Origin: JAWPMV01 sp038527215
GTDB taxonomy: Bacteria; Bacteroidota; Bacteroidia; J057
Assembly (NCBI GenBank): GCA_038527215.1
Contig: JBCBGC010000006.1
Location: 59,790-123,789 of the forward strand
Reading direction: 5' to 3'
DNA: 64,000 bases
Part shown: in pieces, positions 35,527 to 44,246 of the stretch
Numbering within the stretch: the first letter of the stretch is position 1
Layout of the letters: every line of letters begins with the position of its first letter
Translations under genes and position numbers: made by a program
The notes under the pieces: generated by a model
What the model was told of the DNA's origin: nothing
The model's input: the letters and a program-made list of their open reading frames with translations, nothing else
The model's database searches: none

Positions 35527-35537
35527 ACAGCCTGTTT
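35505..35537. terminator. Bidirectional terminator overlapping the hydrolase stop codon
   Basis: AAACAGGCTGTC (35505-35516) and GACAGCCTGTTT (35526-35537) form a perfect 12-bp stem that spans the TAG at 35524-35526. On the minus strand it ends in a run of T residues, suited to the lipoprotein gene ending at 35555; on the plus strand only a short T tract follows. Confidence 0.8.
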
Positions 35538-35554
35538 TCTCGACAGAAGAGCGG

Positions 35555-35896
35555 TTATTCAATTTTGGCCCAACCCAGCGCTTCTATTTTATCGTGGTCG
35601 TTATCCGGCACCTGAACACTGATGGTACGACCGGAAGGACAGGTGCAAGCCGCACAAGTCACGATCCCACCGCTGGTTCCTTCAATCGCAATCATTTCCA
35701 CCGCTACGCCTTCTCCTTCCAGATAGGCTTCGATGGATTCCTCATGGGTAGCATCCTGAGTAAAGGTCCACGGATCAGAACACTGCGTTTCTGCATAGGT
35801 GTGGGTATAAATAAGCGGTAGATCGACCATTTTACAACCCGCCAGCAGGCTCAGGGCAGACATCGACAACAGGGCAAAAATTCGGTTGATTTTCAT
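35555..35896 (-). CDS. Small lipoprotein with cysteine-rich loop
   Basis: This 113-aa protein has a lipoprotein signal (IFALLSMSALSLLAGC) and one CAACTC motif (GGIVTCAACTCPSGRTISV, about 78-96) that could bind metal or be disulfide-linked. The family is not recognised. It terminates in the hairpin at 35505-35537. In this region it is isolated between convergent and divergent genes. Confidence 0.6.
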   Translation of the reverse strand: MKINRIFALLSMSALSLLAGCKMVDLPLIYTHTYAETQCSDPWTFTQDATHEESIEAYLEGEGVAVEMIAIEGTSGGIVTCAACTCPSGRTISVQVPDNDHDKIEALGWAKIE

Positions 35897-36033
35897 GTTA
35901 TTCTTCTTTTGTTCAAAAAACGGCCATCCCCCCCTTTTCGCTGCATGAAAACACGCTAATTGAGCAAGCGTGCCCGGTTTACAAACATGCGTGTCTTCCC
36001 GTAGCGCCTCTCTAAATATTGAGCTTTAGGCGC

Positions 36034-37353
36034 TTACTCTTCCAGCACCCAGGGAGTCCTGAATTCGGGATAAATCAACCGCTCTGCCGCTCGATTCCTG
36101 CTAAAAGCCAGTTTGTCGGGCTGCCATTGGACCTGGTTCTGGGTGCGATGCGCGATGTTTCCAAGATGAGCCAGGGTGGTGGCAGGCAGGGCTTTTTCAG
36201 GAGGACAAATAGGCGCTCGGTTAGCGCGCAAGGCCTGGATAAAGTCTGCCGCATGAGCCGGATGGTCGCTTACATTACCTTCCTGAGGCGGAATGGCCGG
36301 TGAAAGGGCTTTGCCATTTTCTTTATTAGGAATGAGTTCCCAGCTTTCCCGGTTCACCACCAGGGTGCCTAGTTCGCCATAGAAAGCCAACCCATAGTTG
36401 CGGTTAAAAGGGCCATTTTCTATCCCCGCGAGATGTTTCCAGTTCACAATCAGATCAGGATAGGTATAGGTTATCTGTAAGGTGTCTGGGGTTTCAATGG
36501 CCCTGCGGGGGTAACGAAAAATACCACCCTGAGCCTGGACGCTAAGAGGCGGTGATGAAAGGTCCATGGCCCAGCATACGATGTCCAGTAAGTGAACCCC
36601 CCAATCTGTCAGCAAACCCCCTCCATAATCCCACTGAAAGCGCCAGTTGCCATGAAAACGGCTGGGATTATAGGGACGTTTGGGCGCAGGCCCCAGCCAC
36701 ATTTCGTAATCAATTCCGGCCGGAGGCTTCTGGTCCGCTTCTCTGGTCGCGCCTTTGGCATACATAAAATTAGCCCAGACATCCACCATATTGATCTTGC
36801 CAAGGTTTCCATGGCGAATGAGATCTACCACTTCCTGCCAGTGCAAACCACTCCTTTGCTGTTGGCCTACTTGAATGATGCGTTGATACTTGCTGGAAGC
36901 CTGGGCCAGGAGGTGCGCTTCTCCAAGTGAATTGGCCATGGGTTTTTCTACATATACATGTTTTCCGGCCTTACAGGCATAAATGGTTTGAACGGCATGC
37001 CAGTGGTCAGGGGTAGCGATGATGACCGCATCGACAGATTTCATCTCCAGAATTTTCAGCCAATCCCGATGCAAGATGGGCCTTTGATTGAACTTCTGGC
37101 TGATCTCAGCGGCGAGTTTTTGAAGTCTCTGAGAATCCACATCACAAAGAGCACGACATACGACCCCTGCTTGTTTCAAACAGTTTTCCAGGTTATAAGC
37201 ACCCATGGAGGAACAGCCTATCAGGGCCACCCCTATCGCATCATTAGGACTGAAGGATGGGGAAGTTTGCCAAAATGGTTGAGTAGTCAGTCCGCTGATA
37301 CCGGCTCCCAAACCTGCCATAACTCCATTTGCAATGAATTTCCTCCGCTTCAT
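36034..37353 (-). CDS. Tat-exported Gfo/Idh/MocA-family oxidoreductase
   Basis: This 439-aa NAD(P)-dependent dehydrogenase has a twin-arginine-type signal (MKRRKFIANGVMAGLGAGIS) and a Rossmann domain (AIGVALIGCSSMGAYNLENC, about 39-58) with VDAVIIATPDHWHAVQTIYA. The catalytic-site motif is VYVEKPMANSLGEA (EKP Lys). The C-terminal domain contains WDYGGGLLTDWGVHLLDI, diagnostic of the GFO/IDH subgroup. The Tat signal fits export with bound cofactor, as in glucose-fructose oxidoreductase. Substrate unknown. It diverges from the CAP-domain gene with a 90-bp gap. Confidence 0.88.
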   Translation of the reverse strand: MKRRKFIANGVMAGLGAGISGLTTQPFWQTSPSFSPNDAIGVALIGCSSMGAYNLENCLKQAGVVCRALCDVDSQRLQKLAAEISQKFNQRPILHRDWLKILEMKSVDAVIIATPDHWHAVQTIYACKAGKHVYVEKPMANSLGEAHLLAQASSKYQRIIQVGQQQRSGLHWQEVVDLIRHGNLGKINMVDVWANFMYAKGATREADQKPPAGIDYEMWLGPAPKRPYNPSRFHGNWRFQWDYGGGLLTDWGVHLLDIVCWAMDLSSPPLSVQAQGGIFRYPRRAIETPDTLQITYTYPDLIVNWKHLAGIENGPFNRNYGLAFYGELGTLVVNRESWELIPNKENGKALSPAIPPQEGNVSDHPAHAADFIQALRANRAPICPPEKALPATTLAHLGNIAHRTQNQVQWQPDKLAFSRNRAAERLIYPEFRTPWVLEE

Positions 37354-37443
37354 AGGTCAAAAAGTGATGATTTTTCTGATAAAAAAACTAAGCTTGTGTC
37401 AAACGAGTTCATCCCTGAGACCCATTTTTGCGTAAAGGATATC

Positions 37444-38136
37444 ATGACAACAAACCTGATAAAGGGAGTAACATGGCTTTTGGTAGGGCTCCTCCTGAGC
37501 AGTTTTAGCCATTTTTCCCGGGTGACGGATTTCCCGGACAGCCGATATGCATCCTACAATTGGCAGAGCTTTCAACGCCTGCCTGAATTACAGCAAATAA
37601 TCGATTTCCGGCAAGTGGATCTTGATCTTTTGAACGCTGCTGTATTCTACATGACCAACCGGGCCCGCCATCAGCAAGGGCTGCCAGCCCTACGCTTCAA
37701 TGCACCTTTGCGGAATATGGCTTCTGCTCATTCGGGGCAAATGGCCAAGTTTGAATTTGTAGACCACGTCAACCCCTATAATCCCCGCCTAAAAACTGTC
37801 AATCATCGGGCCAGAAGGTACAATGCTGCTGCACATGCTGAAAATGTAGCCAGCGAGTTTCTTCACGAGTACAAATCGGGAACCCAATACTATTCTTTGG
37901 AGCGAGAGGAAGGGATGGTGTATCTCACCAGCACCCATGATCCTATCGAACCACGCACCTATCTGCGCTTTGCTAAGGAATTGCTCACCGGTTGGATGAA
38001 CTCCAAAGGTCACCGCACCAATATTTTGCTCAAGGATTTAAAATCCATGGGCTGCGCCGTGCAGATTGAAGTCCGCTCGGTAGCCAAGGGGCAGCTCCCC
38101 ATGGCTTATGCCACCCAGAATTTTAGTTTTGAATAA
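37444..38136 (+). CDS. CAP/SCP-domain secreted protein
   Basis: This 230-aa exported protein has a signal anchor (TWLLVGLLLSSFSHFS) and a CAP domain (about 60-230): LNAAVFYMTNRARHQQGLPA, a Ser-His-rich MASAHSGQMAKFEFVDHVNP, HAENVA, and GWMNSKGHRTNILLKDLKSM, then the strand GCAVQI. CAP proteins bind sterols/lipids or act in cell-envelope interactions; no single function can be assigned. An open frame extends far upstream from 36958, but that part overlaps the divergent gene and the ATG at 37444 leads the signal peptide. Confidence 0.85.
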   Translation: MTTNLIKGVTWLLVGLLLSSFSHFSRVTDFPDSRYASYNWQSFQRLPELQQIIDFRQVDLDLLNAAVFYMTNRARHQQGLPALRFNAPLRNMASAHSGQMAKFEFVDHVNPYNPRLKTVNHRARRYNAAAHAENVASEFLHEYKSGTQYYSLEREEGMVYLTSTHDPIEPRTYLRFAKELLTGWMNSKGHRTNILLKDLKSMGCAVQIEVRSVAKGQLPMAYATQNFSFE

Positions 38137-39228
38137 CTAGCTGGGGACTTCCACCTCCTTGCCACTGGCGACAGCCTGATAAATCGCCTGGATAATCTTG
38201 ACATCCTGCCGTCCCATCTCTCCCGGCACCAGGTTTTTATCTCCGTCCAGCACTACCCCGGCAAAAGCATCCATTTGGGCCGCCTGCTGGTTGATATGTT
38301 CCTGCTTCATGCGCTGTCCATTTACCGTGCCCACAATTTTGCCATAGCCAAAAGCCGGTTCAAGATCGAATCGCCCTTTTTCAGCGCCCACGTACAGTCG
38401 GTCCATACTGGTAGCATAACTGGTCGCACAATTGGCGGCGGCTCCTGAGGGAAAGCGCATTTGCCAGGTGATGGTTTCCTCTACTTCCTTGAATTTCTCC
38501 AGGTGGGTTTTGAATTCCTGGGCTCGCACACTGATGGGCTCCTCTCCGGTTACGTAGCGCGCTCCCTGGATACAATAGATTCCCACATCCATCATGGCTC
38601 CCCCGCCAGATAATTCCCGATGGAAGCGCCAGTTTTCCCAGTTGACGCCATTCCAGCCATCGCTGGCCTCAATCAACTTGACCGGTCCATGAACCTGCTG
38701 CTGACCCAGGCGCATCATTTCCAGGTTGTGCGGGTCATAGTGTAGCCGATAGCCAATCGAGAGGTGGACGTTATTTTCCCGACAGGCGGCAATCATCTCA
38801 TCACATTCGGCTACCGTTACCGCCATGGGTTTCTCACAGATCACATGCTTGCCGGCTTTAGCGGCGCGGATGGTGTATGCTGCATGCATGGCGTTGGGCA
38901 GCACGATGTAGATGACATCTATATCCGGATCATTGGCGATCTCATCGAAGTTGTCATAGGAGTAGGTATGCTTGGGCGAAATGCCATATTCGGCCTGCCA
39001 TTGAGTGGCTTTTTCTGGGGTACCGGTCACGATGCCTGCCAGATAGCAGCGCTTGGTTTCGCGTAGAGCTGGTCCCAGCTTGCCCCGGCTGTAATTGCCC
39101 AGGCCGACCAGGGCGATACCGAGTTTTCGTTTGCTTTGAGCCTGCGCACAGGCCACTGCGGTAGGAAGGAGTGCCGCACCAGCCAGCCCTACCCCACTTT
39201 TGTAGAGAAAGTCTCTTCGCTTTAGCAT
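38137..39228 (-). CDS. Tat-exported Gfo/Idh/MocA oxidoreductase
   Basis: This 363-aa relative of the gene at 36034 starts with a twin-arginine signal (LKRRDFLYKSGVGLAGAALL) and ends that signal near AVACAQA. A Rossmann motif (GIALVGLGNYSRGKLGPAL) and VICEKPMAVTVAECDEMI (EKP) follow, then YHIQ-like sugar-binding residues and SGGGAMMDVGIYCIQGARYV. That segment is similar to glucose-fructose oxidoreductases. The start is ATG 39228; a longer frame (39321) overlaps the ADP-ribosylglycohydrolase gene. It is convergent to the CAP gene with no gap. Confidence 0.85.
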   Translation of the reverse strand: MLKRRDFLYKSGVGLAGAALLPTAVACAQAQSKRKLGIALVGLGNYSRGKLGPALRETKRCYLAGIVTGTPEKATQWQAEYGISPKHTYSYDNFDEIANDPDIDVIYIVLPNAMHAAYTIRAAKAGKHVICEKPMAVTVAECDEMIAACRENNVHLSIGYRLHYDPHNLEMMRLGQQQVHGPVKLIEASDGWNGVNWENWRFHRELSGGGAMMDVGIYCIQGARYVTGEEPISVRAQEFKTHLEKFKEVEETITWQMRFPSGAAANCATSYATSMDRLYVGAEKGRFDLEPAFGYGKIVGTVNGQRMKQEHINQQAAQMDAFAGVVLDGDKNLVPGEMGRQDVKIIQAIYQAVASGKEVEVPS

Positions 39229-39262
39229 AGATATGAAGTTTTGGGTAAAACATCCGTACAGA

Positions 39263-40597
39263 TCAGGCCGGTGGGCCCAGGATGGCATCCACCATCCGTT
39301 GGGCCATTTTTTCCAAATCAAAGCCCAATTCCCGGTTGGCTTTCAGGCAAGGCTGGGTCAGCTTTTTCGGCAGCGCTTTTGCCCCATACAATCCCCCCAA
39401 AATACTCCCGGTTACCGCCGCGGTCGTATCGTTGTCCCGCCCGTAATTGATGACGAAAGCGAGGGCCTGCTCAAAGTCGTATTCGGCAAAAAGTAAGGCC
39501 ATGGCATTGACCAGATAAATCTCCGCCGGGTGGAAGGGATAGCGCATGAGCTTTTCGTCCAACAATTGATAGGCGGTAGAGAGGCGGGCATACAAAAGGG
39601 AGTCCTCAGCCGTCTCCAACGGCAAGGCCAGGAGCACCGCTGGTTCCTGCTCAAAAAATTCCTCAGGCTTGACCTTGTTGACTGCGTCCATCATCCAGAG
39701 GGTTTCCTCATAGAGCTTATACGCCGTACGGCCCACCAGACGGGAGGAAAAGTATCCTTGCGGGTCAACTGACTGAACCACGGGTAAAATACTGTCAGGA
39801 GCCGCTCCCGGGGCCATAGCCCCTGCCACCATGGCCGCCGTCAGCCCACTGATGTCCCGGGCGTAGCCCAGATCGAAAAAATTCATCTGATAGGTTTGCT
39901 GATAGGCCCAGGCGGGATCTCCCGCATAAGCCGCGCCGATCATAGGGGCGAAGAGCATGCCCGCACAGACCATTTCACCGCCATAGAAACTACTCAGCGA
40001 ATCATAAAAGCCCTGCAAGTCATCCGCTACATAGGGACGGGCTACCACCGCCCATTCCTTCAGCCAGGTGATTTTGCGCATTTCTTCTTCAAAAGGCTCC
40101 AGGCTATTGCTTTCGATCTGTTTGAGAAAAGCAATGCCCCGATCATGTCGATCCAGAATGGCCTGACCAAAATCGGCTCCTTTTAAGCTAGCCTTACGTG
40201 CCTGGGCTGGGCCATTTTCTCCCGTAAAAAAATCTACCATAAAGGCTTTCCAACGGGTATCATCGGTAGTGCTGCCCGCGGGCAGGTTCATGCCCCAGGT
40301 GCCTTCCGGAGAGGGTTCCCGCACCATATTATCCAGGTCCTGCACATGCCCGTACATCAACTGAATTTTTTCCCGGGGCCACATTTCCGTAGGCGCGCCC
40401 ATGGCATCTCCAATGGCCGAGCCAAGCAAGACGCCTAGCATTTTGTCATACAGGCTATCCCGATCCCATTCAATCTGCTTCATGGCGGCTTCAGTGGTTG
40501 AAGGTAAAGGGCTACCCGGCATGCTCTGCGGTGTGGGAGCCGGGCAAGCCCATAGCAACATGCACATGCTTATCAGGCATAAGGACAGGTAGCGCAT
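39263..40597 (-). CDS. Lipoprotein ADP-ribosylglycohydrolase family protein
   Basis: This 444-aa protein has the ADP-ribosylglycohydrolase fold: MLGVLLGSAIGDAMGAPTEM (about 53-72), GSTTDDTRWKAFMVDFFTGE (metal-binding Thr-Asp-Asp) and the second metal motif GRDNDTTAAVTGSILGGLYG. A lipoprotein signal precedes it (CLISMCMLLWAC), so the product is exported. Most family members are cytosolic and act on ADP-ribosyl-protein or related N-glycosides, so an extracytoplasmic member probably acts on a different substrate. It is 34 bp upstream of the Gfo/Idh gene on the same strand. Confidence 0.85.
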   Translation of the reverse strand: MRYLSLCLISMCMLLWACPAPTPQSMPGSPLPSTTEAAMKQIEWDRDSLYDKMLGVLLGSAIGDAMGAPTEMWPREKIQLMYGHVQDLDNMVREPSPEGTWGMNLPAGSTTDDTRWKAFMVDFFTGENGPAQARKASLKGADFGQAILDRHDRGIAFLKQIESNSLEPFEEEMRKITWLKEWAVVARPYVADDLQGFYDSLSSFYGGEMVCAGMLFAPMIGAAYAGDPAWAYQQTYQMNFFDLGYARDISGLTAAMVAGAMAPGAAPDSILPVVQSVDPQGYFSSRLVGRTAYKLYEETLWMMDAVNKVKPEEFFEQEPAVLLALPLETAEDSLLYARLSTAYQLLDEKLMRYPFHPAEIYLVNAMALLFAEYDFEQALAFVINYGRDNDTTAAVTGSILGGLYGAKALPKKLTQPCLKANRELGFDLEKMAQRMVDAILGPPA

Positions 40598-40651
40598 AGG
40601 TATTCGTTTCCTTTAAGTTAGGAAAAAAGTGAGGACCACATTCCCGTTCGG

Positions 40652-41860
40652 CTAGAGATACTGGCTTAGCATGCTCAGCAATACCCCTGCCGCAACAGCT
40701 GAACCAATCACTCCGGAAATATTGGAGGCCATGGCATATTGCAACAGGTGATTCGTAGGATCTTCTTTGAGGGCCAGTTCATTGGCTACCCGGGAAGCCA
40801 TGGGTACTGCACTCAGTCCTGTAGCGCCGATCAGCGGATTGATTTTTTTCCGGGCAAAAAGGTTGTACACCTTAACCGCCATGATGCCCCCAGCTACGGA
40901 GATCGCAAAGGCCAGGAATCCCGCCACCACGATCTTTAGGGTCTGAGCCTGTAGGAAGGTCTCAGCCGTCATGGTAGCTCCTACACAGAGCCCCAGGAAG
41001 ATGGTGGCCGTATTCATGATCGGACCCGCAGCAGCTGAATGCAGACGCTCGGTGGTACTGCCGATTTCCTTGATCAGGTTGCCAAAAAGCAGCATCCCCA
41101 CCAGCGGGACCGACGAAGGCACCAACATGGCTACCAGGGTGCCCAAAACCAGCGGAAACAGCACCTTGACCAGGCGCATATTCCGGATAGGTCGGCTGGT
41201 TGGGAATAATTTATCCTGCTCCTTCATGTTGATCCGAAGTTCCTTTTTGGTGGTGGTTAACCTCACTACGAAAGGAATGATTACTGGCACCAAAGCCATG
41301 TAGGAATAGGCAGCAATCGCAATGGGGCCCAGTAATTCCGGTGCCAGGCGAATCGCGGTATAAATCGCGGTCGGACCATCCGCTCCCCCAATGATGGCCA
41401 GGGCTCCGGCCTGTGGCAGGGTAAAGTCCATCCAGATTGCCAAAAACAGTACCGTGAAAATTCCGATTTGAGCGGCTGCTCCGAAAAAAGCCAGCCGAAG
41501 GTTTCGCAGCATAGGACCAAAATCCGTCATGGCCCCTACCCCCATGAAAATGATAGGCGGCAAAAGCCCGGTCTTGATCAGGCTGTAATACAGAAGGTTC
41601 ATGATGCCATACTCAGAAGCCAGTTCCAGCAGGCCCATTTTTTTAGCCACTTCCTGATCGACGATGTCCATGCCTCCTCCGGGGAAGTTGGCGAGGAGCA
41701 TCCCAAAAGCAATGGGCACCAGCAGGAGGGGCTCATATTTTTTCCCGATACCCAGGTAAAGGAGGAAAAATGCCACGGCCAGCATCAACAAAGATGCGGG
41801 CTGGACGGCCAGGTCGCCCAGAGCCGTCATATCGTACAGTTGGCGGAGAAAATCCATCAT
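40652..41860 (-). CDS. oadB: Na+-translocating decarboxylase beta subunit
   Basis: This integral membrane subunit of 402 aa moves 1-2 Na+ out per decarboxylation. It has the highly conserved GALAIIGGADGPTAIYTAIR (about 153-172), the FPGGGMDIVDQ start region and about nine membrane helices. The C-terminal NHLLQYAMASNISGVIGSAV and VAAGVLLSML are also typical. It follows the biotin-bearing alpha subunit with a 1-bp gap, and a small gamma subunit precedes both. The complex may decarboxylate oxaloacetate or methylmalonyl-CoA. Confidence 0.93.
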   Translation of the reverse strand: MMDFLRQLYDMTALGDLAVQPASLLMLAVAFFLLYLGIGKKYEPLLLVPIAFGMLLANFPGGGMDIVDQEVAKKMGLLELASEYGIMNLLYYSLIKTGLLPPIIFMGVGAMTDFGPMLRNLRLAFFGAAAQIGIFTVLFLAIWMDFTLPQAGALAIIGGADGPTAIYTAIRLAPELLGPIAIAAYSYMALVPVIIPFVVRLTTTKKELRINMKEQDKLFPTSRPIRNMRLVKVLFPLVLGTLVAMLVPSSVPLVGMLLFGNLIKEIGSTTERLHSAAAGPIMNTATIFLGLCVGATMTAETFLQAQTLKIVVAGFLAFAISVAGGIMAVKVYNLFARKKINPLIGATGLSAVPMASRVANELALKEDPTNHLLQYAMASNISGVIGSAVAAGVLLSMLSQYL

Positions 41861-41861
41861 G

Positions 41862-43742
41862 CTAACGGAGCTTGATCAACACATCGTCCTCTTCTACCGA
41901 ATCTCCACCATTAGGCACGATTTCTACCACTTCTCCTTCCTGATCAGAAGTAATAGCGTTGATCACCTTCATAGATTCGATATAGGCGATGATGTCGCCT
42001 TTGGCTACTTTGTCCCCTACTTGAAGTCCCTTCTCACCGGTCTCTTTGGTCAGCATGAAAGTCCCTTCCAGGGGGGCCAGCACTTCTTTGAAGTTTCCAC
42101 TGACCGCCGGAGGAGCGGATGGGGTAGCAGGTTGGGCATGGCCTCCCTGGGAGCTGCCTTCCTCTTCTCCATAGGCCACCGAGACCACGTATTTTTTTCC
42201 GTTTACATCCAGGTGCAGGGTTTTGGGTTGGGTAGGCGTACTGCTTGGGGCAGGGGTTGGAGGTTGGTTGGCTGCAGCTTCCTTCGCCTTACGCTCGGCC
42301 AGATCCTTTTCGAAATCGGCTTTGGCTTTCCCTGAGCGGTAGTTGCGGTATTGGGGCGGGTGCATCGCCAACTCCATCAATTCTTCTTCATCCTCGCCTA
42401 CGTCCCAGTTCTGGGCTTTCATTTCCTCCCGAAACTCATCCAGACAATCTGGATAGAGATCCTGGGGGTGTCCCTCATAAAACTCGCGGCCTTGTTGCTC
42501 CGCCAGCTTACGGAGATCATCTCCCAGCGTACCCGGAAGATTTCCGGACCGCCCCAGTAACATATCCCAGGTATTGTCATTCATCATGGACCAACGCTCC
42601 TTGCCTTTGATCATCTGCATGACGTTCATCAGCCCGGTATTCTTGACATACTGGCTGTAAGGCGTCACCAGAGGAGGATTGCCCATCTGAGGCCAGATAT
42701 ATTCTACCTCTTTGAAGAGGCGAATCAACAAATCATCCTGGGTAATCAGTTCTTTGTCCCTTTTTGCCAGCCACTTATTGACGCTTCTGAGGTTACTTTC
42801 CAGGTCCGCCATTAGGCTGCCCATCATGCCCCCGGGCAAGCCGGGACCGATGAGGAGAGAGTTCATGTAGCGATTGCGCTTATTGATGTAATAGCCGAGA
42901 AAGTCATCGACAAACTCCTGGGTCAGGCGCCTCGCTTCCATGTAGGCATCCATGTTGATATCAGGCAGGCTGAAGCCCGCGTCCTTCAACATGGCGTGCA
43001 CCGTCAGCAAATCCGCATGGCCGGTACCCCAGGAAAGGGGTTCCATGCCCACATCAATGATGTCGGCACCAGCCCGGGCGCATTCCAGCGAAGACACCAC
43101 GGAGAAACCCGGTGCGGAGTGGCCGTGATACTGGACCAGGATATGAGGGTATTTTTTCTTGATCCCAGCCACCAGTTTGCCCATGGAGACCGGCCGGCCA
43201 ATGCCTGCCATGTCTTTGATGCAGATTTCGTCTGCCCCATGCTCAATCAACTCATAAGCCAGATTGAGATAGTAGTCTACGGTGTGGACTTGGGAGTGGG
43301 TGATACTCAGGGCCGCCTGAGCGATCATGCCGCCTTCCTTGGCATAGGTAATGGAATCCTTGATGTTGCGGGCGTCGTTGAGGCCATCGAAAGAACGGGA
43401 AATATCCGTTCCTTGCTTTTTCTTGACCTTGAACATCAGCTTACGGATGTCCCGGGAAACCGGACTCATACGAATGCCATTCAAGCCCCTTTCCAACATT
43501 TGAGTTTGTATTCCTACGTCATTGAAAGGTTGGGTCCATTCCCTTACCGCCCGGTTGGGGTTTTCGCCATACAGAAGGTTGATTTGTTCAAATCCTCCTC
43601 CATTGGTTTCGACCCGTCTGAAGCAGCCCATCTCAATAATGGCATCCGCTACGCGGGTCAACTGATCAACTCTTGGCATATATTTCCCGGACGATTGCCA
43701 CATATCCCGGTAAACTAGGCAGAGCTCAATACTTTTAGCCAT
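41862..43742 (-). CDS. oadA: Decarboxylase alpha subunit (carboxyltransferase plus biotin domain)
   Basis: This 626-aa protein has a carboxyltransferase barrel (about 1-300; YRDMWQSSGKYMPRV replaces the classical RDAHQSLLATR, and DEICIKDMAGIGRP and VQYHGHSAPGFS are metal-site regions). A conserved PYCA-type domain follows to about 480, then an Ala/Pro-rich linker and a C-terminal biotinyl domain with IAYIESMKVINAITS (biotin Lys in ESMK). The YRDMWQSS variation is common in Bacteroidota alpha subunits that pair with OadB. It needs a biotin ligase, which is not in this window. Confidence 0.93.
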   Translation of the reverse strand: MAKSIELCLVYRDMWQSSGKYMPRVDQLTRVADAIIEMGCFRRVETNGGGFEQINLLYGENPNRAVREWTQPFNDVGIQTQMLERGLNGIRMSPVSRDIRKLMFKVKKKQGTDISRSFDGLNDARNIKDSITYAKEGGMIAQAALSITHSQVHTVDYYLNLAYELIEHGADEICIKDMAGIGRPVSMGKLVAGIKKKYPHILVQYHGHSAPGFSVVSSLECARAGADIIDVGMEPLSWGTGHADLLTVHAMLKDAGFSLPDINMDAYMEARRLTQEFVDDFLGYYINKRNRYMNSLLIGPGLPGGMMGSLMADLESNLRSVNKWLAKRDKELITQDDLLIRLFKEVEYIWPQMGNPPLVTPYSQYVKNTGLMNVMQMIKGKERWSMMNDNTWDMLLGRSGNLPGTLGDDLRKLAEQQGREFYEGHPQDLYPDCLDEFREEMKAQNWDVGEDEEELMELAMHPPQYRNYRSGKAKADFEKDLAERKAKEAAANQPPTPAPSSTPTQPKTLHLDVNGKKYVVSVAYGEEEGSSQGGHAQPATPSAPPAVSGNFKEVLAPLEGTFMLTKETGEKGLQVGDKVAKGDIIAYIESMKVINAITSDQEGEVVEIVPNGGDSVEEDDVLIKLR

Positions 43743-43824
43743 GGTGTTAGCAGTAGTTCCTTGTTCTGGTAATGATATATAGTAGTGGGGAACAACTAAG
43801 CCCCGTTTTTCCAGCTTAGGTCTC

Positions 43825-44079
43825 TTATTCTTCCTGAATATGCGTAATACGTCCCTGCCCCCTGGTAGCCCATTCTACGGCACTCACCAGCACGGCAATG
43901 GTTTCTTCATCTATGCCTGTCTGTTGGGGACGAGTAGCAGGTCGATCTGTTTCAGGAGGGGTGGCAGCAAAACGGTTTACTGCCCAGATCAACAGGTTAC
44001 CTGAAAGGACTACCAAGCCAAGAATCAAAAAGATGGTGACCATCCCTATACCAAACACTGACCAGGCAGTTTCAAACAT
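43825..44079 (-). CDS. oadG: Na+-pump decarboxylase gamma subunit
   Basis: This protein of 84 aa has one N-terminal membrane helix (VFGIGMVTIFLILGLVVLSG) and a short cytoplasmic tail (QTGIDEETIAVLVSAVEWAT), the usual OadG plan. The pre-alpha, 83-bp upstream position in the oad operon supports the call. Gamma subunits stabilise the alpha-beta complex and bind Zn2+ in some systems; this one lacks an obvious His-rich tail. Confidence 0.85.
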   Translation of the reverse strand: MFETAWSVFGIGMVTIFLILGLVVLSGNLLIWAVNRFAATPPETDRPATRPQQTGIDEETIAVLVSAVEWATRGQGRITHIQEE

Positions 44080-44246
44080 ATTGTTAGGCTTTGGAAGTTC
44101 CGGTTTTTTCTAAAGTCTCCCGGAACGAATAAGATATGAAATTACAGTTTTGCCGGTCTTTTTCAAAAAGGAGCTGAGAAGTTGTTTTTTCGGAAAAAAA
44201 GGAAATTTTCAGGAGGTGTTAGGATAGGCACAGGAAATGCTTAGCT

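Noticed and set aside
36958..37443. Long N-terminal extension of the CAP-domain gene
   Set aside because: It overlaps the divergent oxidoreductase gene and has no domain; a signal peptide begins at the ATG at 37444.
42996..43718. Long plus-strand frame of 240 aa opposite the decarboxylase alpha gene
   Set aside because: It lies wholly within the minus-strand oadA gene, which has strong family motifs; it is a shadow.
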